From NCBI RefSeq assembly GCF_030372765.1, contig NZ_JAUCMW010000012.1, forward strand, positions 1-64,000: DNA of 64,000 nucleotides, written 5' to 3'. This DNA comes from Labilibaculum sp. K2S (GTDB lineage Bacteria; Bacteroidota; Bacteroidia; Bacteroidales; Marinifilaceae). The notes beneath the pieces are model-generated. The model was not told the origin of the DNA. It searched no databases and saw only the letters and a list, made by a program, of their open reading frames with translations. This document shows positions 31,620 to 40,447 of the stretch, piece after piece (position 1 is the stretch's first letter; every line of letters begins with the position of its first letter). Made by a program: the position numbers and the translations under genes.

Positions 31620-33962
31620 TTATTTTATCTCCACAGCATCTACCGGACAAATTTGTTTGCAGATATCGCATTTAATGCACAATTCATGGTTTACCTCGTG
31701 CAATTCGTAAGGTTTTGCTTTGATAGCATCTACCGGACAACGCTGCGCACATTTGGTACAACCCGTGCAATTGTCGTTTATTTCGTAGCGAATTAGCTCT
31801 TCGCATTTACCAGACGGGCATTCGCCGTTAATGTGTGCTTCGTATTCGTGTCGGAAATACTTTAAGGTCGATAATACGGGATTTGGAGCTGTTCTTCCCA
31901 ATCCACAAATACTTCCTTTTTGAGTATTTATAGCCAGCTGTTCCAGCAAATCTAAATCGCTCAATTTTCCTTTTCCTGTCTTGATTTTTGCTAGAATTTC
32001 CAACATGCGCTGCGTTCCGATTCTGCAGAATGTGCATCGTCCGCATGACTCTTCCTGAGTAAAGGATAGGAAATAGTGCGCAATGTCCACCATGCAGTCC
32101 GATTCATCCAATACGATCAATCCTCCCGATCCCATCATGGCACCCACTTCTTTCAAAGAATCAAAGTCGATTGCCGTATCGGACATGGAGGCAGGAATGC
32201 AGCCACCCGACGGTCCCCCAATCTGAACTGCTTTAAATTGCTTTCCGTTGGCAATTCCTCCGCCAATTTCTTCTACAATTTGCTTGATCGTAATTCCCAT
32301 AGGAACTTCAATCAATCCTCCTCTTTTAATTTTTCCGGCTAAGGCAAACACTTTCGTTCCCTTGCTTTTCTCTGTTCCAATTTTACTGAATGCTTCCGCA
32401 CCATTTCGAATAATGTATGGAATTAAAGAGAATGTTTCGGTATTGTTGATTAGGGTGGGTTTATCCCACAATCCTTTTTCTGCCGGATACGGTGGCCGCA
32501 ACTGCGGAATTCCCCGTTTCCCTTCAATGGATGCGATTAATGCAGTCTCTTCACCACACACAAAAGCTCCCGCTCCTTCAAATACTTTCAGTTCAAAAGA
32601 AAAACCGGAACCTAAAATGTTTTTTCCCAATATGCCTTTTGATTTGCAGATTTCCAATCCTTCGCGAATGCGTTTTACCGCCAAGGGATATTCCGCCCGA
32701 ATGTACAAACGACCTTCGCTTGCTCCCACTGCGTAAGCTCCAATTAGTATTCCTTCAATAATCCGAAACGGATAAGATTCCAGTAACATTCGATCCATAA
32801 ATGCGCCCGGATCTCCTTCATCACCATTACAAATGATGTATTTTTGATCAGACTTTGCATTCTGAACCATTTTCCATTTGATAGCTGAGGGAAAACCTGC
32901 TCCGCCACGACCTTTCAGCCCGCTTTTTTCAATTTCCGAAATAATCTCATCTGCCGAAAGCTCATTCAGGCATTTCTCCAAAGCTGTAAAACCTTCTTTT
33001 GCTTTGTATTCATCAAAATCGGAAGGCATAATTTCACCTCTATATTCTGTGGCAATATTAATTTGTCCTTTTAAAAATTCAGCAATGGGTGTGTGTTCTT
33101 CATTTGCATTGTATCGGTTCGAACTCTTGGGAATATCAGAAAATGTAAGATTCTCCGCGTAATTGTAAAAGCGGTTTTTGAAACGACTTATCCAACTCTT
33201 CGAATGAAAGTGCTTTTCAATAATGTCACGAACTTCGTTTGCATTGATTTTGGTGTAATAAGCTGCCTCTTCCCCTTTTTTATGGATTTCCATCATGGGA
33301 ACCTGATTGCAAACACCAACACAACCGACTTGTTTTACATCTACTTTAATCTTGTTCCCGGCCAATGTCTTTTCCAGTTCCTCTTTCACTCCGGAACTAC
33401 CACTTGCAATACAACATGATCCTAATCCAATTCTAATTTCACCCTGAGAGATTCCTTCTTCTGTCACTTCTCTCACAATCTTTTCTGAGCTTGGTGCCAG
33501 ATTTTTAAAATCCTCTATAATTTCAGCTATTTTACCCGTTTCAACATGACCGTAGGTAACACCATCAATCTGAACCACCGGTGCCAGCGTACAACAACCC
33601 AAACAGGCAACTTCCTCTACCGTAAAAAGCTTCTCAGTATCGGTATCTACGCCTTTCTCCAAGCCCAATTCCCGCCGAAAACCATCGTATACCTGCTTTG
33701 CCCCTTTAACATGACAAGCAGTTCCAACACAAACCTTAATGACGTGTTTCCCCACCGGCTGATGACGGAACTGAGAATAAAATGTTGAAATTCCCGTTAT
33801 TTGAGACTCAGTAATTGTTGTGGTTTCACAAACCCTTTTCAATGCGGGTTCGGGCAAATAGTTGTATTTCCCTTGAATTGCCTGTAAAATCGGAATTACC
33901 TTATCTGGTTCTGTCCCAATCTCAGCAACAACTCCATCTACAAAATCGATCATCTTCTCCAT
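31620..33962 (-). CDS. NuoE-NuoF fusion with C-terminal ferredoxin domain (NADH-oxidising subunit)
   Basis: 780 residues from ATG 33962, placed 2 bp after the upstream stop; an ATG at 33980 would overlap that gene. Domains: a NuoE-like thioredoxin fold with its [2Fe-2S] ligands (C-V-G-T-A-C and C-L-G-C-C), a second thioredoxin-like [2Fe-2S] part (S-C-C-I-A-S-G and G-C-V-G-V-C), a NuoF core with FMN motif G-R-G-G-A-G-F-P and NADH loop G-E-E-T-A-L, the NuoF cluster motif S-C-G-R-C-T-F-C-R, and a 2x[4Fe-4S] ferredoxin (C-T-G-C-T-K-C-A-Q-R-C-P; C-I-K-C-D-I-C). This is the architecture of HndC/HydB-type diaphorases, with NuoE fused on. No hydrogenase or complex I membrane subunit is encoded nearby. 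It likely oxidises NADH and feeds the adjacent Fe-S proteins. Confidence 0.9.
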   Translation of the reverse strand: MEKMIDFVDGVVAEIGTEPDKVIPILQAIQGKYNYLPEPALKRVCETTTITESQITGISTFYSQFRHQPVGKHVIKVCVGTACHVKGAKQVYDGFRRELGLEKGVDTDTEKLFTVEEVACLGCCTLAPVVQIDGVTYGHVETGKIAEIIEDFKNLAPSSEKIVREVTEEGISQGEIRIGLGSCCIASGSSGVKEELEKTLAGNKIKVDVKQVGCVGVCNQVPMMEIHKKGEEAAYYTKINANEVRDIIEKHFHSKSWISRFKNRFYNYAENLTFSDIPKSSNRYNANEEHTPIAEFLKGQINIATEYRGEIMPSDFDEYKAKEGFTALEKCLNELSADEIISEIEKSGLKGRGGAGFPSAIKWKMVQNAKSDQKYIICNGDEGDPGAFMDRMLLESYPFRIIEGILIGAYAVGASEGRLYIRAEYPLAVKRIREGLEICKSKGILGKNILGSGFSFELKVFEGAGAFVCGEETALIASIEGKRGIPQLRPPYPAEKGLWDKPTLINNTETFSLIPYIIRNGAEAFSKIGTEKSKGTKVFALAGKIKRGGLIEVPMGITIKQIVEEIGGGIANGKQFKAVQIGGPSGGCIPASMSDTAIDFDSLKEVGAMMGSGGLIVLDESDCMVDIAHYFLSFTQEESCGRCTFCRIGTQRMLEILAKIKTGKGKLSDLDLLEQLAINTQKGSICGLGRTAPNPVLSTLKYFRHEYEAHINGECPSGKCEELIRYEINDNCTGCTKCAQRCPVDAIKAKPYELHEVNHELCIKCDICKQICPVDAVEIK

Positions 33963-33964
33963 AT

Positions 33965-35824
33965 CTATTTCCCTATGCAATAAAGATTTTTATCTCCCCG
34001 AATGTACACTCTGCCATCTGCGAAAGCAGGCGATGCATCAGATTTTTCTCCCAAGGATGATGGTGCCAGTTCCACATATTCTTTATCAGCCTTAAAAATG
34101 TGCATTACTCCTTTCCGATCCATCAAATATATTTTGCCATCTGCCAAAATTGGTGATGCATAAAATCCTCCGTCAAATTCCTTTTCCCAAAGTATTTCTC
34201 CCGCTTTAGCATTGTAACAGGCAACTGCACCATAACTGGTCACCACAAACAACAAATCATTGTAAGCAATCGGACTCGGAACATCGGAAAGGTAATCGTA
34301 AGCTTCCCATAAAATCTCCGGTTTCGCTCCTGGTTTAATCGCAACCAAACTGGCATATTCGTTTAAGGCAAAAACAATTCCGTTTGCATAAGCTACCGAA
34401 GGGCCAACCTCACCGGTAATGCAGTCTATTTTCCACAATTCCTTTCCTGTTTGTGCATCATAGGATGCAATGCAAGGATCCGCTGCTAATAATATCTCAA
34501 CCTGATCTCCGTTTTGAACAATCACAGGCGATGCCCACGAAACTTTTACTTTGCGCGCAGTACTCCATACTTCTTCTCCACTTGATGTTGACAAAGCCAT
34601 TACTTTCGAGTTTTTTTTCTGATCGTACTGAACAATCAGCTTGTCTTCAAAAACAATCAATGATGACGAATGCCCGTAATGATTATCAGGGACTCCTAAA
34701 TTCTTAGCCCACTGCTTTTTCCCACTCATATCTACTGCAATCAGATCACCATTTGAGAATATGGCAAAAACCAAATTCCCGTCTGTTGTTACGGTAGATG
34801 CGGAATGACCCGTATCCGGTGTTACCTCTGGCGGATTTGCAGGTGATCCGGCAATCTGTTCAGCTTTAGCTGTCCAAAGTAATTTTCCGTTGTTTCTATC
34901 GTAGCAATATACCTCCCGGCTTGCAGCACTGGCTCCGGAAAGGAATAATTTATTTCCCCAAATTACCGGAGAATTATAGGCATGAATAGGAACAGGCTGT
35001 TTCCACAGGATATTTTTGCCACTCGCTCCATCCCACTCAATTGGAATGTTCTTTTGGTAGGCAATTGCATTTCCTCCCGGTCCGCGAAAAGATGGAAAAT
35101 TTGCCATCATCTCTTTGCTTGGATATGTTCCTTTGTATGAACTGGTTTTAGCCTCTTCAACCACCACTTTTTCTTCCTCAGCAACAGGAACAACAATTTC
35201 CTCTTTTAAAGCCTCTTCTACAACTTTTTCTTCAACAACAGGCTCAGTGATTTCTTCTTTTGCAACAATTGTTATATTTGTTTGTTTTGTTTCTGCATGC
35301 TTGGCTTTCGCTATTGTTGCCGCCTCAGTGAATTGATTCCCCAACTCTTTGTGTGTTAGAAAAGCAAAAAGCAAAGTAATTCCAACCATTCCAAAACCAC
35401 CAATCACAATCCATTTTCTGGCTTTTTCACGAAACAGAATGATATTCTCTTCCTCCTCTTCGGATACCTGTGGTAACTGTTGCTTTCCGGCATAAAATAG
35501 CTGTAAAGCTATGGCTGTAACAATAATACCAAACAGAAATAAATATCCTCCGGCTTTCACTTGCCATTGATTTGTAAAATAAGCTTTACGAACCAATAAA
35601 TCCATCTCTCGTATTTGCTCTCTTAACTGAACATCGTTTGGATTTTCATTCAAACGATTAACCAAACTGTTAATCACTTCAGTATTTACCGGATCAATTC
35701 TGTTAATCTGAATGTAATTCACCAAAACCAACATGCAGATTACGAAGGAGAAAGTTCCTGCAACCATTGCAATGCCTTTCCACAGAGATAGGTTGGTGCG
35801 ATTTATTTTAAATTTGTTAGCCAT
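33965..35824 (-). CDS. membrane-anchored PQQ-like beta-propeller protein (3 TM)
   Basis: A 619-residue protein. Three transmembrane helices lie near residues 15-36, 90-112 and 138-158. A long Glu/Val/Lys-rich linker (about 190-240) follows, and then a beta-propeller (about 255-619) that starts F-P-S-F-R-G-P-G-G and repeats D-x-x-G-K-x-L-W and S-G-E-E-V-W blades. The propeller should be periplasmic, tethered to the inner membrane by the first part. The first segment between helices 1 and 2 is a periplasmic helical stretch of about 50 residues. The gene is followed after 2 bp by the NuoEF-like gene, a close link between the membrane propeller and the NADH oxidoreductase. Function is unknown beyond this context. 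Confidence 0.82.
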   Translation of the reverse strand: MANKFKINRTNLSLWKGIAMVAGTFSFVICMLVLVNYIQINRIDPVNTEVINSLVNRLNENPNDVQLREQIREMDLLVRKAYFTNQWQVKAGGYLFLFGIIVTAIALQLFYAGKQQLPQVSEEEEENIILFREKARKWIVIGGFGMVGITLLFAFLTHKELGNQFTEAATIAKAKHAETKQTNITIVAKEEITEPVVEEKVVEEALKEEIVVPVAEEEKVVVEEAKTSSYKGTYPSKEMMANFPSFRGPGGNAIAYQKNIPIEWDGASGKNILWKQPVPIHAYNSPVIWGNKLFLSGASAASREVYCYDRNNGKLLWTAKAEQIAGSPANPPEVTPDTGHSASTVTTDGNLVFAIFSNGDLIAVDMSGKKQWAKNLGVPDNHYGHSSSLIVFEDKLIVQYDQKKNSKVMALSTSSGEEVWSTARKVKVSWASPVIVQNGDQVEILLAADPCIASYDAQTGKELWKIDCITGEVGPSVAYANGIVFALNEYASLVAIKPGAKPEILWEAYDYLSDVPSPIAYNDLLFVVTSYGAVACYNAKAGEILWEKEFDGGFYASPILADGKIYLMDRKGVMHIFKADKEYVELAPSSLGEKSDASPAFADGRVYIRGDKNLYCIGK

Positions 35825-35861
35825 AGATCAATTTTTTACTGCAAAATCTTATCATTCAATT

Positions 35862-35894
35862 AAACGCTTACAGGTCTTCGACGCTGTCTGGTTT
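35862..35894. repeat. REP-like palindrome, copy 5 (diverged)
   Basis: AAACGCTTACAGGTCTTCGA-CGCTGTCTGGTTT, just past the stop of the NapH/NosR-like gene (35901) and before the 3-TM propeller gene. Confidence 0.55.
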
Positions 35895-35900
35895 TACCAG

Positions 35901-37163
35901 TTACTTTTCTACCGGACAATATTTTAAACAACGGGCACAACTCACGCAACCCCCTTTATCGGGTGTATAATCTTCACGATATCGGTAGGTTGATAATCCG
36001 GATAAAGCCAAACCGATAACCAAACCAATAAAAGCGCCAAGAATCCAACCGCCATAATAAAACTGTTTTACAATCTCTGATGCTTCCTGATACAATTGTT
36101 TTACTGGTTTCCCCGAAGTTCTGAATCCTACAATTTCCAAACTCTCTTCCATCGTTTTAGAATCGAAATGAAGCATTTCATCTGCTAAACGAACTTTCGA
36201 GTTTACTTTTGCAAGGTTTTCATGAAAATTTGCACCGGTCCATCCACCTACAATCATTAATGCTGGTATAATTAAACCCAGCAATATAAATCTTCGGGTA
36301 GCAGATCTCTTGTCTTCCATTTGTTTCACTCCAACAGGTTTGTTAATAGCATCCAAAGGACAAGAGCTCTCACAAAGTTTGCACTGAATGCAATTGGAAG
36401 GTGTAATGGTCAAATGATTTTTCGATACCCGGCTTACCAAATTCAAAATAACTCCATACGGACAAAAGAACCGACAATATGGTCTTGCTATAAAAATGCT
36501 GATCAGCAAAAAAGCCGCACCAATCGCATACATGAAGAATGTTGCATTGAATCTGAAAATCCCCACGAAAGGATCGTATCGACAAATGATAAAATCGGTT
36601 GCCGTTGCTGCATATAAAACAGATAATCCCAAATAGATGTATGGAATTAAGCCCAATGCTTTTTGCAACCACTTCTTTAGAGTCACCGGACGCATTAGGA
36701 AGACATCCTGCACTGCTCCAAGTGGACAAACTCCTGCGCAAAAAGTTCTTCCGAAGAATAATGTATAAACTAAAGGAATCACAAAAAATGCCAAAGCAGA
36801 TAAAGGAATGTGATAGCCCGGATTGAATAATGCCAATACAACATTCTGTACGGAACCAACAGAACAGACACATCCTTCCCTGAAAAAGCCAAAATATAAA
36901 ATGGAAAAAATAGATACTGCAATCACTCCGGTTCTTGATCTTTTCTTTAAAATGAACCAGGTAATCAGACTAAGTGCTGCAATTAACACCAATACATCCA
37001 ATAAAGCGAACATTCCATTACTTGGTACCGGCATTGATGTAACCGGCTGTGTGTAGCCCGATTCGAATTCAGGTTTTGGGAAACGCTGCTGCTGTGAAAA
37101 GGCCGCAAATTCCATTCCCACAAAAAATATCAGTAAAGAGATAAAGGCTAAGCTTTTCTTCAT
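35901..37163 (-). CDS. NapH/NosR-like membrane polyferredoxin
   Basis: A 420-residue integral membrane protein: signal anchor, then about six helices between residues 50 and 320, and a final helix near 375-395. Signature motifs are G-R-T-F-C-A-G-V-C-P-L-G and A-R-P-Y-C-R-F-F-C-P-Y-G on the membrane face. Two ferredoxin-type sites follow: C-I-Q-C-K-L-C-E-S-S-C-P near residue 265 and C-V-S-C-A-R-C-L-K-Y-C-P at the extreme C-terminus. An extra F-C/V-C-S-V-G-S pair lies near residue 98. Proteins of this group pass electrons from the quinol pool or a cytoplasmic donor to periplasmic acceptors. Next to it are two Tat-exported Fe-S proteins (10 bp and 600 bp upstream). It is the most likely trans-membrane electron conduit of this cluster. 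Confidence 0.85.
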   Translation of the reverse strand: MKKSLAFISLLIFFVGMEFAAFSQQQRFPKPEFESGYTQPVTSMPVPSNGMFALLDVLVLIAALSLITWFILKKRSRTGVIAVSIFSILYFGFFREGCVCSVGSVQNVVLALFNPGYHIPLSALAFFVIPLVYTLFFGRTFCAGVCPLGAVQDVFLMRPVTLKKWLQKALGLIPYIYLGLSVLYAATATDFIICRYDPFVGIFRFNATFFMYAIGAAFLLISIFIARPYCRFFCPYGVILNLVSRVSKNHLTITPSNCIQCKLCESSCPLDAINKPVGVKQMEDKRSATRRFILLGLIIPALMIVGGWTGANFHENLAKVNSKVRLADEMLHFDSKTMEESLEIVGFRTSGKPVKQLYQEASEIVKQFYYGGWILGAFIGLVIGLALSGLSTYRYREDYTPDKGGCVSCARCLKYCPVEK

Positions 37164-37172
37164 TGTGATCGA

Positions 37173-37742
37173 TTATATTTTTTTATTTGATTTAAAGCCG
37201 GCAAACTTATAAGCTTGCTCGATTGGTACTCTTGAGAATGCATCGGAAGGACAATCTCTGGCAATGGCGCACTGGTTGCAATTCACACAAAGATCATGAC
37301 TAACCTGAAGTTGCAATGAACCGTTTCCAAATGCACCACAGCCTTTTACACATTTTCCGCAACCTATACACAGTTCATCGATAATCTCATATTTAAAAAA
37401 CGGGTCCTCCACATAAGATCGTTTGATTGCACCGGTTGGACAAAGCTGGTTTTCGGCTCCAGTTGATAAATTTTTTACATTTGGGCGAAAATAGCCTCCG
37501 CATAAATCGCAATAACCACACATATCATAAACATGAATGCATTTTACTGCCGAAGGTGTTACCACACAACTCGTAGCACAACGTCCGCATTGTGTACATT
37601 TTGCAGGATCCAACTGCCAAAGGAAATCCCCCTTTTGGCTTTTTACCGCCAAAACTCCTGCAATACCCACAATGCCAGCTCCCGCCGCAAAACGAAAGCA
37701 TGTATTGAGAAAGTCTCTTCGATTCTTCTTATTTTCCTCCAT
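37173..37742 (-). CDS. Tat-exported polyferredoxin (NapG-like)
   Basis: A 189-residue protein with a twin-arginine leader (N-R-R-D-F-L-N near residue 7, then an Ala/Gly-rich hydrophobic stretch). Four ferredoxin-like cysteine groups follow: C-T-Q-C-G-R-C-A-T-S-C, C-G-Y-C-D-L-C with a distant C-P-T-G-A, C-I-G-C-G-K-C-V-K-G-C and C-V-N-C-N-Q-C-A. Length and layout resemble NapG/MauM-type periplasmic ferredoxins. It is encoded 10 bp upstream of the NapH-like gene, so the two should form a NapGH-like membrane module. The protein would be folded with its clusters in the cytoplasm and moved to the periplasm. Its electron acceptor is not identified. Confidence 0.85.
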   Translation of the reverse strand: MEENKKNRRDFLNTCFRFAAGAGIVGIAGVLAVKSQKGDFLWQLDPAKCTQCGRCATSCVVTPSAVKCIHVYDMCGYCDLCGGYFRPNVKNLSTGAENQLCPTGAIKRSYVEDPFFKYEIIDELCIGCGKCVKGCGAFGNGSLQLQVSHDLCVNCNQCAIARDCPSDAFSRVPIEQAYKFAGFKSNKKI

Positions 37743-37754
37743 TATTCAATCAAA

Positions 37755-37961
37755 TTATTTTGAAACCTTCGTTCTGAATCTTACACCTTCCGGAAGTCGG
37801 CAAGCCTTAAGTTTACCGCAGCCCTTACATAGAAAATCAAAATCACATGAAGCTTCTTCGTCTCCGTAATTTCGAAGAATCAGAGTTCCGCTCATCACGG
37901 CTAAACCTCCTAAAAGCAAACCTCTAAATCCATTTCTTAAAAATTCTCTTCTATTGATCAT
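37755..37961 (-). CDS. small Tat-signal cysteine protein (68 aa)
   Basis: A 68-residue protein with an N-terminal twin-arginine motif (N-R-R-E-F-L-R-N) and hydrophobic stretch, then a short tail with cysteines arranged S-C-D-F-D-F-L-C-K-G-C-G-K-L-K-A-C. The four Cys could bind one Fe-S cluster or a metal ion. The frame is intact, begins with ATG, and is packed tightly between its neighbours (12 bp and 3 bp gaps), which argues that it is real. It is encoded directly upstream of the Tat ferredoxin. An exported mini-redox or maturation protein is the best guess. Confidence 0.75.
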   Translation of the reverse strand: MINRREFLRNGFRGLLLGGLAVMSGTLILRNYGDEEASCDFDFLCKGCGKLKACRLPEGVRFRTKVSK

Positions 37962-37964
37962 CGT

Positions 37965-38927
37965 TTATTTTGCTTCAAATATTCGTATCATTTTTTGTAC
38001 AGGATCTAAAACCAGGATTCGATCCTGAGAATCAACGGCCAGGTCAATACCTACTGTTCCTTCTTCAAATAATTCGGGAGCGGCAACAACCGATTTAAAA
38101 TCACCGGAAGGCAGATGAATTTTCACTCTTTCCAGCCCTTTCTCTGCAGTCACGAATGAACCATCCGAAAGCATTGCAACATTGGAAGGATTGCAACAAC
38201 CACTAAAACCTTCCAAACTCATAGAAGTTCGTTCCCATGAGGAAATTTGCTCACCTCGGGAATTGTAGGCCTCAAAAGCATGTCTACCTGGGTTTACAAC
38301 CCAAAGTTCACCTTGTCGGCCAATCATCAAGTCAAAATACGGACTTGGAATCACAAAGCCTTTTATTCCAGCCTCGGGGTTTTTCCCACCTATTTCGTTT
38401 ATTTTCTCACCATCAATATTATAATGATGCACAATCTTCTGTCCTGCATCAGCTACGTAAACATTGTCTCCATCAATGGTAAGTGAAGTAATAAATGCCT
38501 TTTCACCTGCGACTACAAAGCTGTTTCGCAGACTACCATCCGGTTTTCTGATATCGACACGATTGCCCAAACCAACCAAAATGTTTCCATTTTCAGCAAC
38601 TGTCAAGCAACGAGCCTCTCCTCTCACTTTTAATGAATTGATTTGTTTTCCTTCCGAATCTAAAACCAATATGTTTTCATCGGTACTCACATAAATCTGA
38701 TCTTTACTATCAACGGCAATTCCATGAAGCTCATTTGCCTGAATTTTTATTTGTTTTACCTCTTTATGACTAATTTTTGATGAATCGACTTTACGCAATT
38801 CTTTCAAATCATATTCATAAATATTTTCCCGTGGGCTATCCGTACTCACAAAAAGATCTTTTGCCATGAAAGCCACAACAACAAGAAGTAAAATTACCAA
38901 AAGCCATAGAATCAATTTATTTTTCAT
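37965..38927 (-). CDS. membrane-anchored NHL-type beta-propeller protein
   Basis: A 320-residue protein with one N-terminal transmembrane anchor (residues 5-25) and a six-bladed NHL/SMP-30-like propeller. Blades repeat I-A-V-D-S-K-D-Q-I-Y-V-S and L-A-V-D-S-Q-D-R-I-L-V-L. G-C-C-N-P-S-N-V-A sits in one blade and holds adjacent cysteines. The cluster's other propellers are of the PQQ-like type, so this one is a different fold branch. It overlaps no neighbour but lies 3 bp before the small Tat gene. Such domains commonly bind proteins or ligands without catalysis. Confidence 0.8.
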   Translation of the reverse strand: MKNKLILWLLVILLLVVVAFMAKDLFVSTDSPRENIYEYDLKELRKVDSSKISHKEVKQIKIQANELHGIAVDSKDQIYVSTDENILVLDSEGKQINSLKVRGEARCLTVAENGNILVGLGNRVDIRKPDGSLRNSFVVAGEKAFITSLTIDGDNVYVADAGQKIVHHYNIDGEKINEIGGKNPEAGIKGFVIPSPYFDLMIGRQGELWVVNPGRHAFEAYNSRGEQISSWERTSMSLEGFSGCCNPSNVAMLSDGSFVTAEKGLERVKIHLPSGDFKSVVAAPELFEEGTVGIDLAVDSQDRILVLDPVQKMIRIFEAK

Positions 38928-38939
38928 ACGTCTATCCTT

Positions 38940-40364
38940 TTAATTTGCTCTAATATCAATACACAACAAATGTTTCGCATCCCGCATTAACAATCGCCCA
39001 TCAACAACAACCAAAGGCCCCCAGGCATCTTGTCCATCCAAAACTTTCGTTTTATCCAACAGCTCAAACTTTTCAGTGCTTGCCTTGGCTATAGTTAAAG
39101 TTCCATCATCTTTCAGAATAAAGAATTTACCATCAGCAATAATATAAGGTCCCATACCAAAACGATCATTGGTTCCACTTGTCCACAATATTTTTGTACA
39201 ATCATTAGGATCACAGCAAACAAAGCGATTCCTCATTCCACCGGCATCCTTAGGTAGAATAGCGAACATTCGATCTTTGTAAACAATTGGAGTTTGCTGC
39301 TCGGAGGCAATACCGTCTTTAGGCTTGAATTTTTGAAGCGTAGCCACTTCATATAAGTTTCCATTCTTTTTTATCTGAAATAGAATGGAACCTGCACCAT
39401 AACCAGCGGTCATGAATATTTTACCATTTTTCAATACAACCGGCGATGGAGCAACCACTGAAGGAGAAAACTCTTTGGTCTTCCAGAGAATTTGTCCTGC
39501 ATCATCACCTTCGGCCGAAACACCAACGATTCCACCAATGGCAGCATAAACCCACATCTTTTTCCCATTTAAAGTCATTGGCATAACCGATGAATGAGAC
39601 ATTTGCCAATTATCAGGGTTAGGTGTTTCCCAAAGAACTTTTCCCGTAGCACAGTCAACTGCTATCAATAAAGATTTACCTCCTGGAGCAAGAATAACAA
39701 CATTATTGTCAATAATAGGACACTGACCTGTATACCAAAATGGAATCTCAGACATATATTCCTTTACCAAATCGAGTCCCCATAGAAATTCACCTGTATT
39801 AGGATCGGTGCACATAACATGACAACGCGGTCCCATGGTAACAATATATTTATCGTTGATTGCCGGAACCGTTCTCGACATTCCGTGATTTCGTTTGATA
39901 TGTACTCTGTACCATCTGCGCCAAAGTTCCTCTCCCGTTTCCAAAGAGAAACAACGCAAGGCATCAGCCTTTTTCACTTCATCGTAATCGAGAACATACA
40001 CCTTCCCATTGTAAACAACCGGAGCAGCATGTCCCTCGCCCATTTCAACCTGCCATTTAATCTTTGGTCCGTCGCCCCAACTGTTAATCAACTTGATATT
40101 ATCAGTCGAAATATTATCTGACTTTGCACCTCTAAATTGTGTCCATTTCCCTGTTAAATTTGAAGTGTGATCAGAAAAAAGATCAAATCCTTCTCCTATT
40201 AGAATTCTTTCAGAAGATTCACTCTGTGCCGGGCGGTTATCCATTCCCGGAATACTTGTATGAATATCCTTTACAGGATTATAAACCAACCAATACACAA
40301 ACAATATGCCTGCAATAACAACAGACAAGAGAATTAATCCTTTTTCGCTTCTTTTCGACAGCAT
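38940..40364 (-). CDS. membrane-anchored PQQ-like beta-propeller protein
   Basis: 474 residues from ATG 40364; a TTG nine bases upstream could lengthen it. An N-terminal anchor helix (about residues 10-28) is followed by a linker and W-T-Q-F-R-G-A-K. The propeller blades include G-K-V-Y-V-L-D-Y-D and S-L-E-T-G-E-E-L-W. A C-terminal G-P-L-V-V-V-D-G-R-L-L segment closes the ring. Compared with the lipoprotein paralogues it has longer inter-blade loops (C-H-V-M-C-T-D and V-C-C-D-P-N-D-C), which add cysteines. A REP-like palindrome lies upstream (40405-40430). Likely role: periplasmic redox or binding partner held at the inner membrane. Confidence 0.8.
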   Translation of the reverse strand: MLSKRSEKGLILLSVVIAGILFVYWLVYNPVKDIHTSIPGMDNRPAQSESSERILIGEGFDLFSDHTSNLTGKWTQFRGAKSDNISTDNIKLINSWGDGPKIKWQVEMGEGHAAPVVYNGKVYVLDYDEVKKADALRCFSLETGEELWRRWYRVHIKRNHGMSRTVPAINDKYIVTMGPRCHVMCTDPNTGEFLWGLDLVKEYMSEIPFWYTGQCPIIDNNVVILAPGGKSLLIAVDCATGKVLWETPNPDNWQMSHSSVMPMTLNGKKMWVYAAIGGIVGVSAEGDDAGQILWKTKEFSPSVVAPSPVVLKNGKIFMTAGYGAGSILFQIKKNGNLYEVATLQKFKPKDGIASEQQTPIVYKDRMFAILPKDAGGMRNRFVCCDPNDCTKILWTSGTNDRFGMGPYIIADGKFFILKDDGTLTIAKASTEKFELLDKTKVLDGQDAWGPLVVVDGRLLMRDAKHLLCIDIRAN

Positions 40365-40404
40365 ATTCTGCAACTTAAGATCAGTTCAATAATATTATTT
40401 AAAT

Positions 40405-40430
40405 CCGGCAGGCGTAAAAACCTGACAGAC
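40405..40430. repeat. REP-like palindrome, copy 6 (diverged)
   Basis: CCGGCAGGCGTAAAAACCTG-ACAGAC, a shortened relative of the 15894-15925 family, between two propeller genes. Confidence 0.45.
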
Positions 40431-40447
40431 TTGAAAATAGTTTAAGA

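Noticed and set aside
31567..31671. N-terminal extension of the Fe-S flavoprotein
   Set aside because: The extra 35 codons read through a palindromic repeat into the end of the upstream gene, while ATG 31566 begins right at the [2Fe-2S] domain.
31620..37742. Complex I or a nitrous oxide/nitrate reductase locus
   Set aside because: NuoEF-, NapG- and NapH-like proteins occur, but no Nuo membrane subunits, NosZ, NapA or cytochromes are present.
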